Positions 8,238-17,155 of a stretch of 64,000 nucleotides of DNA are shown here, piece by piece. Location of the stretch: positions 1 to 64,000 of the forward strand of contig CAKOWU010000006.1 in assembly GCA_934129885.1 (NCBI GenBank), written 5' to 3'. The first letter of the stretch is position 1; every line of letters begins with the position of its first letter. The stretch is from an uncultured Bacilli bacterium. Its GTDB lineage: Bacteria > Bacillota_I > Bacilli_A > RF39 > UBA660. The translations under genes and the position numbers were made by a program. A model generated the notes under the pieces. That model was not told where the DNA came from. It was given only the letters and a program-made list of their open reading frames with translations, and did not search any database.

Positions 8238-9242
8238 ATGTTTTCAAAAGACATTGGAATAGATTTGGGTACTGCGAACGTTCTTATTTATATTAAAGGA
8301 CAAGGTATTGTATTAAATGAACCATCTGTGGTTGCGATTGATGCTGATACTAAAAAACCACTTGCGGTTGGTACTGAAGCAAGGGAAATGCTTGGTAGAA
8401 CGCCTGGGCGTGTAAAAGCGATTAGACCGATGAAGGACGGGGTTATTGCGGATTTTGAGATTACGGAGATTATGCTTAATCATTTTATCAGAAAGGTAAA
8501 TGGACGTAGTTTATTTGCAAGACCTAGAATTTTGATTTGTTGCCCTTCTAATATTACGCAGGTAGAGAAGAACGCTATTACAGAGGCTGCCGAGAGAACT
8601 GGTGCTAGGAAGGTATTTATTGAGGAAGAACCTAAGGTGGCCGCTATTGGTGCGGGAATGGATATTTCTAAACCCAGTGGTAATATGGTTATCGATATTG
8701 GTGGTGGTACTACTGATATTGCGATTTTGTCTTTAGGTGGTATTGTTACGGCGTCTTCTATTAAGATTGCGGGTAATGTTTTTGATAATGATATTATGAA
8801 ATATATTAAAGATAAATACAAGTTATTAATTGGAGACAGAACGGCTGAAGATATTAAGTTTACTGTTGGTACTGTTTTCCCTGGCTCTCTTAATGAGAAA
8901 ATGGAGGTTAGAGGAAGGGATTTAGTTACTGGTCTTCCTCATACTATAACAATTACTTCTGATGAGGTTGAAGAGGCTTTAAGGGAAAGTGTGTATACTA
9001 TTATAAATACAGCGAAAAGTGTACTTGAGCAAACTCCACCAGAGTTATCTGCAGATATTGTAGATAAAGGTATTGTTATTACTGGTGGTGGTGCTTTACT
9101 TAATGGATTTGATCAGTTACTTGCGCATGAACTTAAGGTACCAGTGTTCCTTGCTGAATCACCACTTACTTGTGTGGTTGAGGGTACTGGTGTACTTTTA
9201 GATAATGTTAATTTAATTGACCATAATGTATTTAATTTTTAA
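8238..9242 (+). CDS. mbl: MreB-like rod-shape protein Mbl
   Basis: This 334-residue actin-fold protein has all MreB-family nucleotide-binding motifs: phosphate 1 DIGIDLGTANVLIYIKG, phosphate 2 MVIDIGGGTTDIAILS and the adenosine motif GIVITGGGALLNG. MreB paralogs form membrane-associated filaments that guide lateral wall synthesis. Location next to spoIID and spoIIQ identifies the Mbl paralog rather than MreB, which normally sits in mreBCD. ATG 8238 follows AAAGGTGATAGTT; an upstream in-frame ATG at 8217 has no ribosome-binding site. spoIIID, usually between spoIIQ and mbl, is missing here. Confidence 0.95.
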   Translation: MFSKDIGIDLGTANVLIYIKGQGIVLNEPSVVAIDADTKKPLAVGTEAREMLGRTPGRVKAIRPMKDGVIADFEITEIMLNHFIRKVNGRSLFARPRILICCPSNITQVEKNAITEAAERTGARKVFIEEEPKVAAIGAGMDISKPSGNMVIDIGGGTTDIAILSLGGIVTASSIKIAGNVFDNDIMKYIKDKYKLLIGDRTAEDIKFTVGTVFPGSLNEKMEVRGRDLVTGLPHTITITSDEVEEALRESVYTIINTAKSVLEQTPPELSADIVDKGIVITGGGALLNGFDQLLAHELKVPVFLAESPLTCVVEGTGVLLDNVNLIDHNVFNF

Positions 9243-9272
9243 TTTTGGTTATAATATAAAAGAGGCGATATT

Positions 9273-10676
9273 ATGGAAAAGAGCAAAGGTCAATCTTTAA
9301 AAGATGAGTTATTTATAAATGATAAGTGTGGTTTTGAAATAAATAAAAATATTGATGAAGTATATTCATTTTGTGATGGATATATTTCATTTTTGAATAA
9401 GTGCAAGACTGAAAGAGAATGTGCTAGGTATGCGATAAATGTTCTTCGTGATAATGGTTTTAAAGATATCACTAATACTGATGAGTTAAAATGTGGCGAT
9501 AAGGTTTATTATTTAAATAGAAATAAAGCGGTTTATGCGGCGGTAATTGGAAAGGATATGCTTACGAGTGGTCTTAATTTAATTGGTGCTCATATTGATA
9601 GTCCAAGGCTTGATTTAAAACCTAGTCCTTTATATGAAGCTGGAGGTTTTGCTTTATTTAAAACACATTATTACGGTGGAATAAAGAAGTATCAATGGAC
9701 TGCTACTCCACTGGTCATAAAAGGTGTTTTAGTACTTACTAATGGTAAGACTATTGATGTTAATATTGGTGAGGCTGATGATGATCCGATATTTACGATT
9801 ACTGACTTGTTACCACATTTGGCTAGTAAGCAAATGAAAGATACTTTGTCTGAAGGTGTTAAGGGCGAGAATTTGAATTTACTTGTAGGTAGTATTCCTT
9901 TTGATGATGATAAGGTCAGTCAAAGGGTTAAACTTAATGTTTTGAATATTTTAAATAAGAAGTATGGTGTTACTGAAAAAGATTTTTATAGTGCAGAGTT
10001 GGAACTTGTACCGGCTTTTAAGGCTAAAAGTTTAGGTTTTGACGAGAGTATGGTTGCGGCTTACGGACAGGATGACAGGTCTAGTGCTTATACTACTTTG
10101 ATGTCTATTTTGAATATTAATGAGCCTACTAAGACTTGTGTTATGCTTTTGGCTGATAAAGAGGAAATAGGCAGTGTTGGTAATACGGGAATGTATTCTG
10201 CAAATTTTGAGCATTTTATTTCTTTATTGATTAAGAAATGTGGGTTACATTCATGTGATTTATTAGACATTTTAACTAGTAGTAAAATGTTATCTGCTGA
10301 TGTTACTTCAGGGGCTGATCCTACTTATGCAGATGTGGATGATAAGTATAATGCGGCTTATATTGGTAAAGGTATGGCTTTATGCAAGTACACGGGTAGT
10401 AGGGGTAAAGGTGGTGCAAGTGATGCAAATGCAGAGTTTGTAGCTTATGTTAGAGGTGTATTTGAAAATAAAGAGCTTATGTATCAAATGACGGATATGG
10501 GTAAAGTTGATGAAGGCGGCGGAGGCACTATTGCTTATATACTTGCGAATAAGGGTATTGATGTAATTGATGCTGGGGTACCGGTTTTATCTATGCATGC
10601 ACCATATGAGGTTACAAGTAAATTTGATATTTATAATGCATATGAGTGTTATAAGGCATTTTATGAGGCGTCATAA
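9273..10676 (+). CDS. M18-family aminopeptidase
   Basis: The 467-residue product matches M18 zinc aminopeptidases, cytoplasmic enzymes that remove N-terminal, often acidic, residues. The metal-site blocks are in order: GAHIDSPRLDLKP (first His), YGQDDRSSAYTTL (bridging Asp), LLADKEEIGSVGNTGM (Glu pair), SADVTSGADPTY (Asp) and VLSMHAPYEV (last His). The family's helical insert and SRGKGGASDANAEF are present. Length is normal. The start at 9273 has the RBS AGAGGCGAT. The gene follows mbl by 30 bp and may share its transcript; a -10-like TATAAT lies at about 9250. Confidence 0.92.
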   Translation: MEKSKGQSLKDELFINDKCGFEINKNIDEVYSFCDGYISFLNKCKTERECARYAINVLRDNGFKDITNTDELKCGDKVYYLNRNKAVYAAVIGKDMLTSGLNLIGAHIDSPRLDLKPSPLYEAGGFALFKTHYYGGIKKYQWTATPLVIKGVLVLTNGKTIDVNIGEADDDPIFTITDLLPHLASKQMKDTLSEGVKGENLNLLVGSIPFDDDKVSQRVKLNVLNILNKKYGVTEKDFYSAELELVPAFKAKSLGFDESMVAAYGQDDRSSAYTTLMSILNINEPTKTCVMLLADKEEIGSVGNTGMYSANFEHFISLLIKKCGLHSCDLLDILTSSKMLSADVTSGADPTYADVDDKYNAAYIGKGMALCKYTGSRGKGGASDANAEFVAYVRGVFENKELMYQMTDMGKVDEGGGGTIAYILANKGIDVIDAGVPVLSMHAPYEVTSKFDIYNAYECYKAFYEAS

Positions 10677-10739
10677 GGTGCTTTTTTTAATTTTGAATTA
10701 ATGCAAAAGTGTGGTAAAATTATTGTGAGGTGAGCGTGT

Positions 10740-11825
10740 GTGGGGGAAATGATTATTACTAAAATATTTTTAATGCTTATTGTTACGTTTATTTTTGTCG
10801 CAGCGATTATGCCACTTGTGAAAATGCTTGCTTATCATATTGGGGCACTTGATAAACCTAGTAACAAGGAGGGGCACAGGCATATTCATAAGAAAACTAC
10901 ACCGAAACTTGGTGGTATTGGTATTTTTGCAGGTTTTCTTTTGGGTTATATGATTTTTGGCGAGCAAAGTACGATTATGAATTCGGTGCTTATTGGTGGA
11001 TTTATTATAATTTTTACGGGAATGATTGATGATATTAAGTCGATAAAGGCGTCTACAAAATTTATTGGGCAATTAATTGCGGCGTGTGTTGTTACATTTT
11101 ATGGCGGATTACTGCTGCAAGACTTGAGTGCATTTGGATTTTATATTAATTTTGGCTTGTTTGCTTATCCAATTACGATATTCTTTATTGTGGCGTGTGT
11201 AAACTGTATAAATTTAATTGATGGACTAGATGGACTTGCGGGCGGAATAAGTGCAATTTACTATTTGACTATTGGTGTTATTGCGGCAATACAGGGAAGT
11301 ATTGGTCTTGATGTAACTTTAACTTTTATAATGCTTGGTGCAACTCTTGGATTTTTAGTACATAATTTTCATCCAGCAACGATTTTTGCGGGAGATAGTG
11401 GATCTATGTTTATGGGCTTTATGATAGCGGTTATTGCTTTACTTGGTTTTAAAAATGTTACTTTGACTTCACTTATTATTCCTATTTTGATTTTAGCAAT
11501 TCCTATTCTTGACACGTTGTTTGCGATTTTGAGAAGAAAGTTAAAGGGAGAGAGTTTTTCGACACCAGATAGGTCGCATATACATCATCAAATTTTAAAA
11601 ATGCATTTTTCATATGTTAATACGGTACTTATTATATATTTAGTTCAAGGTTTATTTGCGATTGCATCTATTTTATATGTTTTAAAGGATGCGGCACTTG
11701 GATATTTTCTATATGCGATACTTACGATTATTGTTTTATGGCTTGTACTTAAAACGGATGTTATATTTCAGCACAAACCTTCTTTGCATTTATTTAGTAA
11801 CAATGATACGGCTGAAAAAAAATAA
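10740..11825 (+). CDS. tagO: Undecaprenyl-phosphate N-acetylglucosaminyl-1-phosphate transferase (TagO/WecA type)
   Basis: This is a roughly 360-residue membrane protein with about ten hydrophobic helices. It has the signatures of the MraY/WecA superfamily: HRHIHKKTTPKLGG, the Mg-binding GMIDDIKSIKAS, NCINLIDGLDGLAGG, AGDSGSMFMGF and the loop DRSHIHHQILK. It lacks MraY-specific features and resembles TagO, which loads GlcNAc-1-phosphate onto undecaprenyl phosphate to start teichoic acid or surface polysaccharide synthesis. The start is GTG 10740 or ATG 10749; the GGGGGA between them could serve the latter. It stands alone, separate from other glycopolymer genes. Confidence 0.85.
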   Translation: MGEMIITKIFLMLIVTFIFVAAIMPLVKMLAYHIGALDKPSNKEGHRHIHKKTTPKLGGIGIFAGFLLGYMIFGEQSTIMNSVLIGGFIIIFTGMIDDIKSIKASTKFIGQLIAACVVTFYGGLLLQDLSAFGFYINFGLFAYPITIFFIVACVNCINLIDGLDGLAGGISAIYYLTIGVIAAIQGSIGLDVTLTFIMLGATLGFLVHNFHPATIFAGDSGSMFMGFMIAVIALLGFKNVTLTSLIIPILILAIPILDTLFAILRRKLKGESFSTPDRSHIHHQILKMHFSYVNTVLIIYLVQGLFAIASILYVLKDAALGYFLYAILTIIVLWLVLKTDVIFQHKPSLHLFSNNDTAEKK

Positions 11826-11878
11826 TTATGTTTTGTATAATTATTTTTTTTTGATTAATAATATTAATGGTGATTAGA

Positions 11879-12598
11879 ATGCAGATAGATTATATAGAGT
11901 TACTTGATGTAACAATTCGCGGGTTTGTATCTTTGCTTACTTTGTTTTTGGTTACTAAATTACTTGGTAAAAAGCAGGTTTCGGAGTTATCTTTATTTGA
12001 TTATGTAATTGGTATATCTATTGGTAATTTTGCGGCAGAGATGACGATTAATTTGGACTCACAGTTTTTAAATGGTATTTTGGCGGTTATTGTGTTTGGT
12101 TTTGTTGCTTATATTGTTTCGATACTTACGATGAAGAGTATTCATTTACGTAGGTTTTTTATGGGAAGACCGACTATTCTTATTCAGGATGGTAAACTGT
12201 TAGAGGATGGACTTCGGGTTGTTAAATTTGATATAAATGATTTACTCGAGGAATGCAGGGGTAATGGTTATTTTGATATCAGTGAGATTGCTTATGCGGT
12301 AATGGAGGCAAATGGGCGAATAAGTATTTTACCAAAGGCGGAGTATAAACCAGCAACTTTAAAAGATTTGAAGATAAAGACGGAGAAGTCTTCTTTACAG
12401 GCGAATGTTATTATAGACGGACATATTATGCAAGATGCGGTGCGTAATGTGGGGGTTACTAAAGAGTGGCTTTTGCATGAACTTGATGTACATGGTAAAA
12501 AACTTAATGATATTTTACTGGCGACTCTTGATAGGAATAAAAAGTTGTTATTTTACGAAAAAAATGTAAATGCAGAGGTGGAAGATGTTTTAGAATAG
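11879..12598 (+). CDS. DUF421 (YetF/YcaP-type) membrane protein
   Basis: The 239-residue protein has three N-terminal membrane helices with the family signature LFDYVIGISIGNFAAEMT, followed by a cytoplasmic alpha/beta domain containing GRPTILIQDGKLLEDGL and KEWLLHELDVHG. DUF421/YetF proteins are widespread in Bacillus-type genomes, several in sporulation or spore germination settings, but their molecular function is not established. ATG 11879 is favoured because GGTGAT lies just upstream; ATG 11867 would overlap that site. The gene runs in the same direction as the tagO-like gene, 54 bp after it. Confidence 0.85.
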   Translation: MQIDYIELLDVTIRGFVSLLTLFLVTKLLGKKQVSELSLFDYVIGISIGNFAAEMTINLDSQFLNGILAVIVFGFVAYIVSILTMKSIHLRRFFMGRPTILIQDGKLLEDGLRVVKFDINDLLEECRGNGYFDISEIAYAVMEANGRISILPKAEYKPATLKDLKIKTEKSSLQANVIIDGHIMQDAVRNVGVTKEWLLHELDVHGKKLNDILLATLDRNKKLLFYEKNVNAEVEDVLE

Positions 12599-12640
12599 TT
12601 TTTTTATGTTATACTATTCTTTGCAGTATAAGGAGGTAGT

Positions 12641-13078
12641 ATGAGACATTTTTGTGCTTCAGCATTTGTAATAAATCCAGTTAATAAGAAGATTTTACTG
12701 GTAGAACATGGTATTTGGAACAGGTGGGTTCAGCCTGGTGGTCATATGGAAGATAATGAAACTCCAGAAGAAACAGCGATTAGAGAAGTGTTCGAGGAGA
12801 CAGGTATTAAGATTAGTCTGATAGGTGAACATTTTCCTAGAGAAGACGATATGATTAGACCACTTGGTATTCAGTGCAATAGAAAGGATAATGGGGATAG
12901 GCAATTTGATATTATATATGCTGCGGTGCCAAATAATCCGGATAGTGCACTGATGATGAGCGAAGAAAGTACGGGTATTGGCTGGTTTTCTAGAGAGGAA
13001 CTTGAGAATTTATCTGTATTTCCTGATGTGAAAATTACTGTGGATTATATTTTGAAAAAATATTTTGGAGTAAATTAG
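12641..13078 (+). CDS. Nudix hydrolase
   Basis: This 145-residue protein has a complete Nudix box: GGHMEDNETPEETAIREVFEETGI (G-x5-E-x7-REVxEExG), which binds the metal that hydrolyses nucleoside-diphosphate-linked substrates. The flanks WNRWVQPGGH and IIYAAVPNN are typical of small general Nudix enzymes. The substrate cannot be read from the sequence. The start follows AAGGAGGTAGT. It is 43 bp downstream of the DUF421 gene; a short inverted repeat (TTATACT/AGTATAA) overlaps its leader. Confidence 0.88.
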   Translation: MRHFCASAFVINPVNKKILLVEHGIWNRWVQPGGHMEDNETPEETAIREVFEETGIKISLIGEHFPREDDMIRPLGIQCNRKDNGDRQFDIIYAAVPNNPDSALMMSEESTGIGWFSREELENLSVFPDVKITVDYILKKYFGVN

Positions 13079-13124
13079 GCGTTAGTGATAGTGCTTTTTC
13101 TGTGATTTACTTTCTTTTTTGATG

Positions 13125-13452
13125 TTAGTTTATTATCTTGTATGGTTTGGTTGTGGTGCCGTTACCTTCTATTTTGATGTTGGATTGGTTTGACGGCGTA
13201 AGCATGATCGAAATAATAGCCACTTAACCAGCCCAATCCACTTTGGTCGGCAGTTAGTTCTTTGATATTACCTTTAGCGTTAAAGGTAAGGTTGGTGCTG
13301 AAGGCAGAATAGCTTGTGGCAAGTATAAAAGTTAAACTTAAGAATGATGTCGTGAGTATTATTCTATGTTTTATAATATTTTTTTTCTTAATCTTCTTTT
13401 GTGCTTTTTCCTCATAAAATGTACCGGCCTTTCTATTAGAGTTATCATACAA
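13125..13452 (-). pseudogene. Collapsed surface protein of the YSAFSTN family
   Basis: ATG 13452 opens a frame with a basic N-terminus, a membrane helix (about residues 30-47) and the motif SYSAFSTNLTFNAKGNIKE. Only about 30 residues follow before a TAA at 13162. In another frame the DNA reads NIKIEGNGTTTKPYKIIN and stops at 13125, which is the end of the WR(I/V)-GNG-PY module seen elsewhere in the window. The gene thus keeps both family ends but has lost its middle and frame, presumably by internal deletion. A single palindrome overlaps its start. Confidence 0.75.
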
Positions 13453-13470
13453 CTGTAAGTTATACGTTAA
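13446..13470. repeat. Single palindrome at the start of the collapsed surface gene
   Basis: CATACAACT-GTA-AGTTATACGTTAA. The left arm resembles the gene-proximal P1 form and the right arm the distal P2 form of the pairs at 7.9 and 63.2 kb. Only one copy is present here. The TTA run to about 13590 holds no gene. Confidence 0.7.
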
Positions 13471-13598
13471 CTTAAGGAACTTATATAGTGAAAATTCTTT
13501 ATTTTATAATTGTTTAATATTTATAGATACTATGTATTGGGGTATCTTTTTTTGTTGTTTTTATATTTTTTAGGGATTTAATATTTGGCTGTGCAGGT

Positions 13599-13634
13599 GC
13601 AAAAAAAATAAACCTCTTATATATGAGATTTATT
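13599..13634 (-). terminator. Terminator of the antiporter gene (minus strand)
   Basis: On the minus strand: AATAAATCTC, an AT-rich loop, GAGGTTTATT and a run of Ts. Confidence 0.75.
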
Positions 13635-13662
13635 CTGGTTTTACCAAAAACGTGAAACTCTA

Positions 13663-14685
13663 TTATTTTATTATTCCAGTAAACACTAATATTAGAAATA
13701 ATAAGTAGAATAACCCACATGTTAATAGCATTTTGGCTGTTAGATGTTTTTTTGTTTTAAGTTCTATTAGTAGTAGACTGGCTGAGCCAATGGCTATTAG
13801 GGCAGATATTAATGTTCCAGATGATGTTAATGACCAGTTTGTGAGTAATATTCCGATGGCTGGTAATATTGATGCTTGGAACATCATGGCACCGGTTATA
13901 TTACCTAGCGCAAGGGTATCTTTTTCACGTGATATCCAAATGACGCTGTTGAATTTTTCTGGTAGTTCTGTGGCAATTGGTGTTAAAATAATTGCTAGCA
14001 CAAATGCTGGTATGTGCATTAGGTTTGATATGTAACTTAATGAGTTTACAAATTTATCGGCTCCAAATATTATTAGGAACAGTGCTACTGCGGCTTGAAA
14101 TATAACGAGTATTATGGCATATTTTTCCTTCATTATGTTTGAATTTTTTAATGAAAAATATAGTTCTGGTATTTCGTTATCTTGTTCATCACGATTTCCT
14201 TTGACTAGTTCTACTATGTATAGAATGTAGCCTATAAATAGGCTAATTGCTATAAATATTTTTATGGTTTTTAGACTTTCTGGGATGAAACCACATACGA
14301 GTGCAAGGGTAAATGAAAAGATAAAATATTTTAAGTCATGTGAGATATTTTTAATATTTACTAAGGCTTTATCATGGTGGGTTCTTTTCTTTTTACATAG
14401 TATTATGGCACATCCGGTTACGAACATGGTTAAGGTCGAAAGCATTAGGGGGGATCCTAGGATGGCTCCTATTCCTATTTCTGATGAATGGGCGGTATCG
14501 TTTGTTAAGAGTGCTATGATAGGAATGAGGGTTTCTGGTAAGGCTGTACCAATGGCCGCTAGTACGGAACCTACAGCACCTTCTGATAGGTTAAGTAGTT
14601 TTCCAAGCCATTCTATGGCATTTACGAACAGTTCTGCTGCGACGAGTATTATTATGAGACTTAATATTAATATTGCAAATTCCAT
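13663..14685 (-). CDS. Calcium/sodium:cation antiporter (CaCA superfamily)
   Basis: The roughly 340-residue membrane protein has about ten helices arranged as two inverted halves. Each carries an alpha-repeat: SVLAAIGTALPETLIPIIALL in the N-half and ILTPIATELPEKFNSVIWI in the C-half, the Glu-containing ion-binding motifs of the CaCA family. Such proteins exchange Ca2+ or other cations for Na+ or H+. ATG 14685 follows GGTGATAAA on the minus strand; the ORF extends upstream to 14763 without an RBS. It is convergent with the region at 13.1-13.4 kb and divergent from typA. Confidence 0.88.
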   Translation of the reverse strand: MEFAILILSLIIILVAAELFVNAIEWLGKLLNLSEGAVGSVLAAIGTALPETLIPIIALLTNDTAHSSEIGIGAILGSPLMLSTLTMFVTGCAIILCKKKRTHHDKALVNIKNISHDLKYFIFSFTLALVCGFIPESLKTIKIFIAISLFIGYILYIVELVKGNRDEQDNEIPELYFSLKNSNIMKEKYAIILVIFQAAVALFLIIFGADKFVNSLSYISNLMHIPAFVLAIILTPIATELPEKFNSVIWISREKDTLALGNITGAMMFQASILPAIGILLTNWSLTSSGTLISALIAIGSASLLLIELKTKKHLTAKMLLTCGLFYLLFLILVFTGIIK

Positions 14686-14779
14686 TTTATCACCAAAACA
14701 ATTATACTTATAATGCAATAGATAGTCAATTAAAAATTGGTTATCTTCTTTAATGGCATTCAATTTAAGGGGTTAGTGT

Positions 14780-14808
14780 TTTACAAATTTGTAAATACGT
14801 GCTATAAT
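14780..14808 (+). promoter_or_regulatory. Promoter of typA
   Basis: TTTACA at 14780-14785, 17-bp spacer, TATAAT at 14803-14808, with an additional extended -10 TG. Confidence 0.85.
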
Positions 14809-14838
14809 ATGCAAAGTTTATAAAGGAAGTGTTTTTTT

Positions 14839-16653
14839 ATGAAACAAAGAAATATTGCGATTATTGCACACGTAGATCATGGTAAGACTACTTTGGTTGA
14901 TAAGTTATTACAAATGTCTGGTACTTTTAGAGAGAATGAAGATGTTTCGGTACGTGTAATGGACTCTAATGATATTGAGAGGGAAAGAGGTATTACTATA
15001 CTTGCGAAGACGACCGCTATTAATTATAAAGGATATAGAATTAATATTTTAGATACTCCTGGTCACGCGGATTTTGGTGGCGAGGTCGAGAGAATTATGA
15101 ATATGGTTGATGGCGTATTACTTGTTGTTGATGCATATGAGGGTACTATGCCACAGACTAGGTTTGTTCTTAAGAAGGCTTTGGATGCTGGGGTTACTCC
15201 TATTGTTGTTGTAAATAAGGTTGATAAGGATTCTGCTAGACCTACTGAGGTTGTTGATGAGGTTCTTGATTTATTTATTGAACTTGGTGCTTCTTTGGAA
15301 CAATTAGATTTCCCAGTTATTTATGCTTCTGCGCTTTCTGGTACTTCTAGTTTATCTCCCGATTTATCTACGCAAAAGGAGACTATGGATCCTATTTTAG
15401 ATACTGTTATTAATCATATTCCTGCTCCTAAGGTGGAAGAAAACGGGCCACTGCAATTTCAACCAGCACTTTTAGACTACAATGATTTTGTCGGACGTAT
15501 CGGTGTTGGTTTAATAAAAAGAGGAAAGATTAAACTTAATAGTATGGTTTCTTGTGTTCGCTTTGATGGCTCTATTAAGCAGTTTAGAGTTCAGAAAATT
15601 TTTGGTTATTTAGGTCTTAATAAGATTGAGCTTCAGGAAGCACATGCGGGCGATATTGTTGCTATTGCGGGATTACCGGACATTTCTGTCGGTGAGACTG
15701 TGTGTGAGGTTGGAAAAGAGGAAGCGTTACCGCATTTACGTATTGATGAGCCAACTTTACAAATGAGATTTGGTGTTAATACTTCGCCTTTCTGTGGTAA
15801 AGAAGGAAAGTTTATTACTGCTAGAAAGATAGAGGAAAGACTTATGAAGGAAACTGAAAGGGATGTTTCACTTAAGGTTGAGCCTTTTGATTCGGAGTCT
15901 TGGACTGTTTCTGGTAGAGGTGAGTTACATCTTTCTATTTTAATTGAAAATATGCGTAGAGGTGGCTATGAAATTGAGGTATCTAAACCAGAGATAATTG
16001 TTAAGGAAATAGATGGCACTAAATACGAGCCATATGAAGATGTTCAAATTGATGTCCCTGATGAGTATGTTGGTAGTGTTATTGAAATTCTTGGTACTCG
16101 TGGTGGAAGTATGGAGAATATGGATTCTAAGGAAAATCAGACTAGACTTAATTATGTTATGCCATCTAGGGGATTAATTGGTTTTATGACTGATTTTATG
16201 ACACTTACTAAAGGTTATGGTATTATTAACCACACTTTTAAGGAATATTTACCTATGACTAGTGCTGCGGTTGGTCAAAGAAAGAATGGCGTTTTGGTTT
16301 CTATGGAAAATGGTAAGGCAACTGCTTATTCTTTGGGCGCTCTTGAGGACAGAGGTGTTATGTTTATTGAACCTGGTACTGATGTATATGAGGGCATGAT
16401 TGTTGGCGAGAATAATCATGATAATGATCTTGCAGTAAATGTTGTTAAGGGTAAGCAACTTACAAATACTCGTTCTGCGGGTAAGGATCATACTGTGGTT
16501 TTGAAAAGACCTAGAGAGATGAGTTTGGAAGTTTGTCTTGATTATATTAATGATGATGAACTCGTTGAGGTTACTCCTGTTAGTTACAGACTTCGTAAGA
16601 AGATTTTAAATACTAACGAAAGAAAGAAATTTGATAATAAGAAAAAGGCTTAG
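14839..16653 (+). CDS. typA: Translational GTPase TypA/BipA
   Basis: The 604-residue GTPase has a P-loop AHVDHGKTTLVDKLL, the switch-I region ERERGITILAKTT, DTPGHADFGGEVERI (G3), NKVDKDSARP (G4) and SALSG (G5). EF-Tu-like domain II, an EF-G-like domain III/V (SGRGELHLSILIENMRR) and the TypA-specific C-terminal domain follow. TypA acts on the ribosome and is linked to 50S assembly and stress growth. Length is as in other bacteria. A strong promoter and RBS lie upstream and a strong terminator follows directly, so it is monocistronic. Confidence 0.97.
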   Translation: MKQRNIAIIAHVDHGKTTLVDKLLQMSGTFRENEDVSVRVMDSNDIERERGITILAKTTAINYKGYRINILDTPGHADFGGEVERIMNMVDGVLLVVDAYEGTMPQTRFVLKKALDAGVTPIVVVNKVDKDSARPTEVVDEVLDLFIELGASLEQLDFPVIYASALSGTSSLSPDLSTQKETMDPILDTVINHIPAPKVEENGPLQFQPALLDYNDFVGRIGVGLIKRGKIKLNSMVSCVRFDGSIKQFRVQKIFGYLGLNKIELQEAHAGDIVAIAGLPDISVGETVCEVGKEEALPHLRIDEPTLQMRFGVNTSPFCGKEGKFITARKIEERLMKETERDVSLKVEPFDSESWTVSGRGELHLSILIENMRRGGYEIEVSKPEIIVKEIDGTKYEPYEDVQIDVPDEYVGSVIEILGTRGGSMENMDSKENQTRLNYVMPSRGLIGFMTDFMTLTKGYGIINHTFKEYLPMTSAAVGQRKNGVLVSMENGKATAYSLGALEDRGVMFIEPGTDVYEGMIVGENNHDNDLAVNVVKGKQLTNTRSAGKDHTVVLKRPREMSLEVCLDYINDDELVEVTPVSYRLRKKILNTNERKKFDNKKKA

Positions 16654-16659
16654 CAATAA

Positions 16660-16698
16660 AATACTCTATAAAGTTTTAACCTTTATAGAGTATTTTTA
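16660..16698 (+). terminator. Terminator after typA
   Basis: AATACTCTATAAAG, loop TTTTAAC, CTTTATAGAGTATT and Ts. The same hairpin recurs at 25375-25415. Confidence 0.9.
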
Positions 16699-16798
16699 CA
16701 TTTATTTACATTCAATTATAAAACATGATTATTTTTGCAATAAATTACTTATTGACTCGTTTTTTCTTTAATTTTGTGGTTGAATAAATATTATTTTC
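16660..16798. repeat. Left direct repeat bounding the sigma-helicase block
   Basis: From the hairpin at 16660 to about 16798, the sequence aligns in the same orientation with 25375-25514, with only scattered mismatches and small gaps. Both copies contain CTTTATAGAGTATTTTTACA, then a TTTACATT motif, GATTATTTTT, CAATAA.TTACTTATTG and GTGGTT.AATAAA. The two copies enclose the accessory genes at 17.1-25.3 kb. Confidence 0.75.
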
Positions 16799-16914
16799 GG
16801 AAAGATATTCAAGTGTTATAGTTAATAAAAAATATAAGTTTAATTATGAAAGTAATGTTTATCGAATTTTAAGGTGATTTTAATTTAGTACTATCTAGTA
16901 AGTAAGATATAATT

Positions 16915-17020
16915 TGGTGAAGAAACAATTTAATAAAAAGAGAAATTTAGGCATTTACTTTGTACCTAAGGAAAAGCATCACAAACCCTTATAAATATTG
17001 GTTATAGTGATGCTTTTTAA
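16915..17020 (+). ncRNA. Candidate small RNA at the left edge of the block
   Basis: A -10-like TATAAT at 16908-16913 (weak -35) is followed by about 100 nt with no ORF. A small stem (TTAGG...CCTAA, 16948-16970) leads to a strong hairpin, AAAAGCATCAC...GTGATGCTTTTT (16972-17018), ending in Ts. It looks like a short transcript with its own terminator. I do not recognise an RNA family. It may instead be only a terminator. Confidence 0.35.
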
Positions 17021-17096
17021 GTTGATTAACTGAAAAAGCATGGTTATATCATTAGTGAAATATAATCATAAGAATTAATAAATTAATGTTGTTAAT

Positions 17097-17124
17097 TTGA
17101 CAAATCTTTTTAATTTTGTATAAT
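17097..17124 (+). promoter_or_regulatory. Promoter of the accessory block
   Basis: Perfect TTGACA at 17097-17102, a 16-bp spacer and TATAAT at 17119-17124, 31 bp before the first gene. Confidence 0.88.
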
Positions 17125-17155
17125 AACATTGTTTTTTAAGAGGGGAGAGATTATT

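Noticed and set aside
14264..14713. 149-aa plus-strand ORF opposite the antiporter
   Set aside because: It is the complement of the CaCA gene, with no RBS or recognisable protein features.
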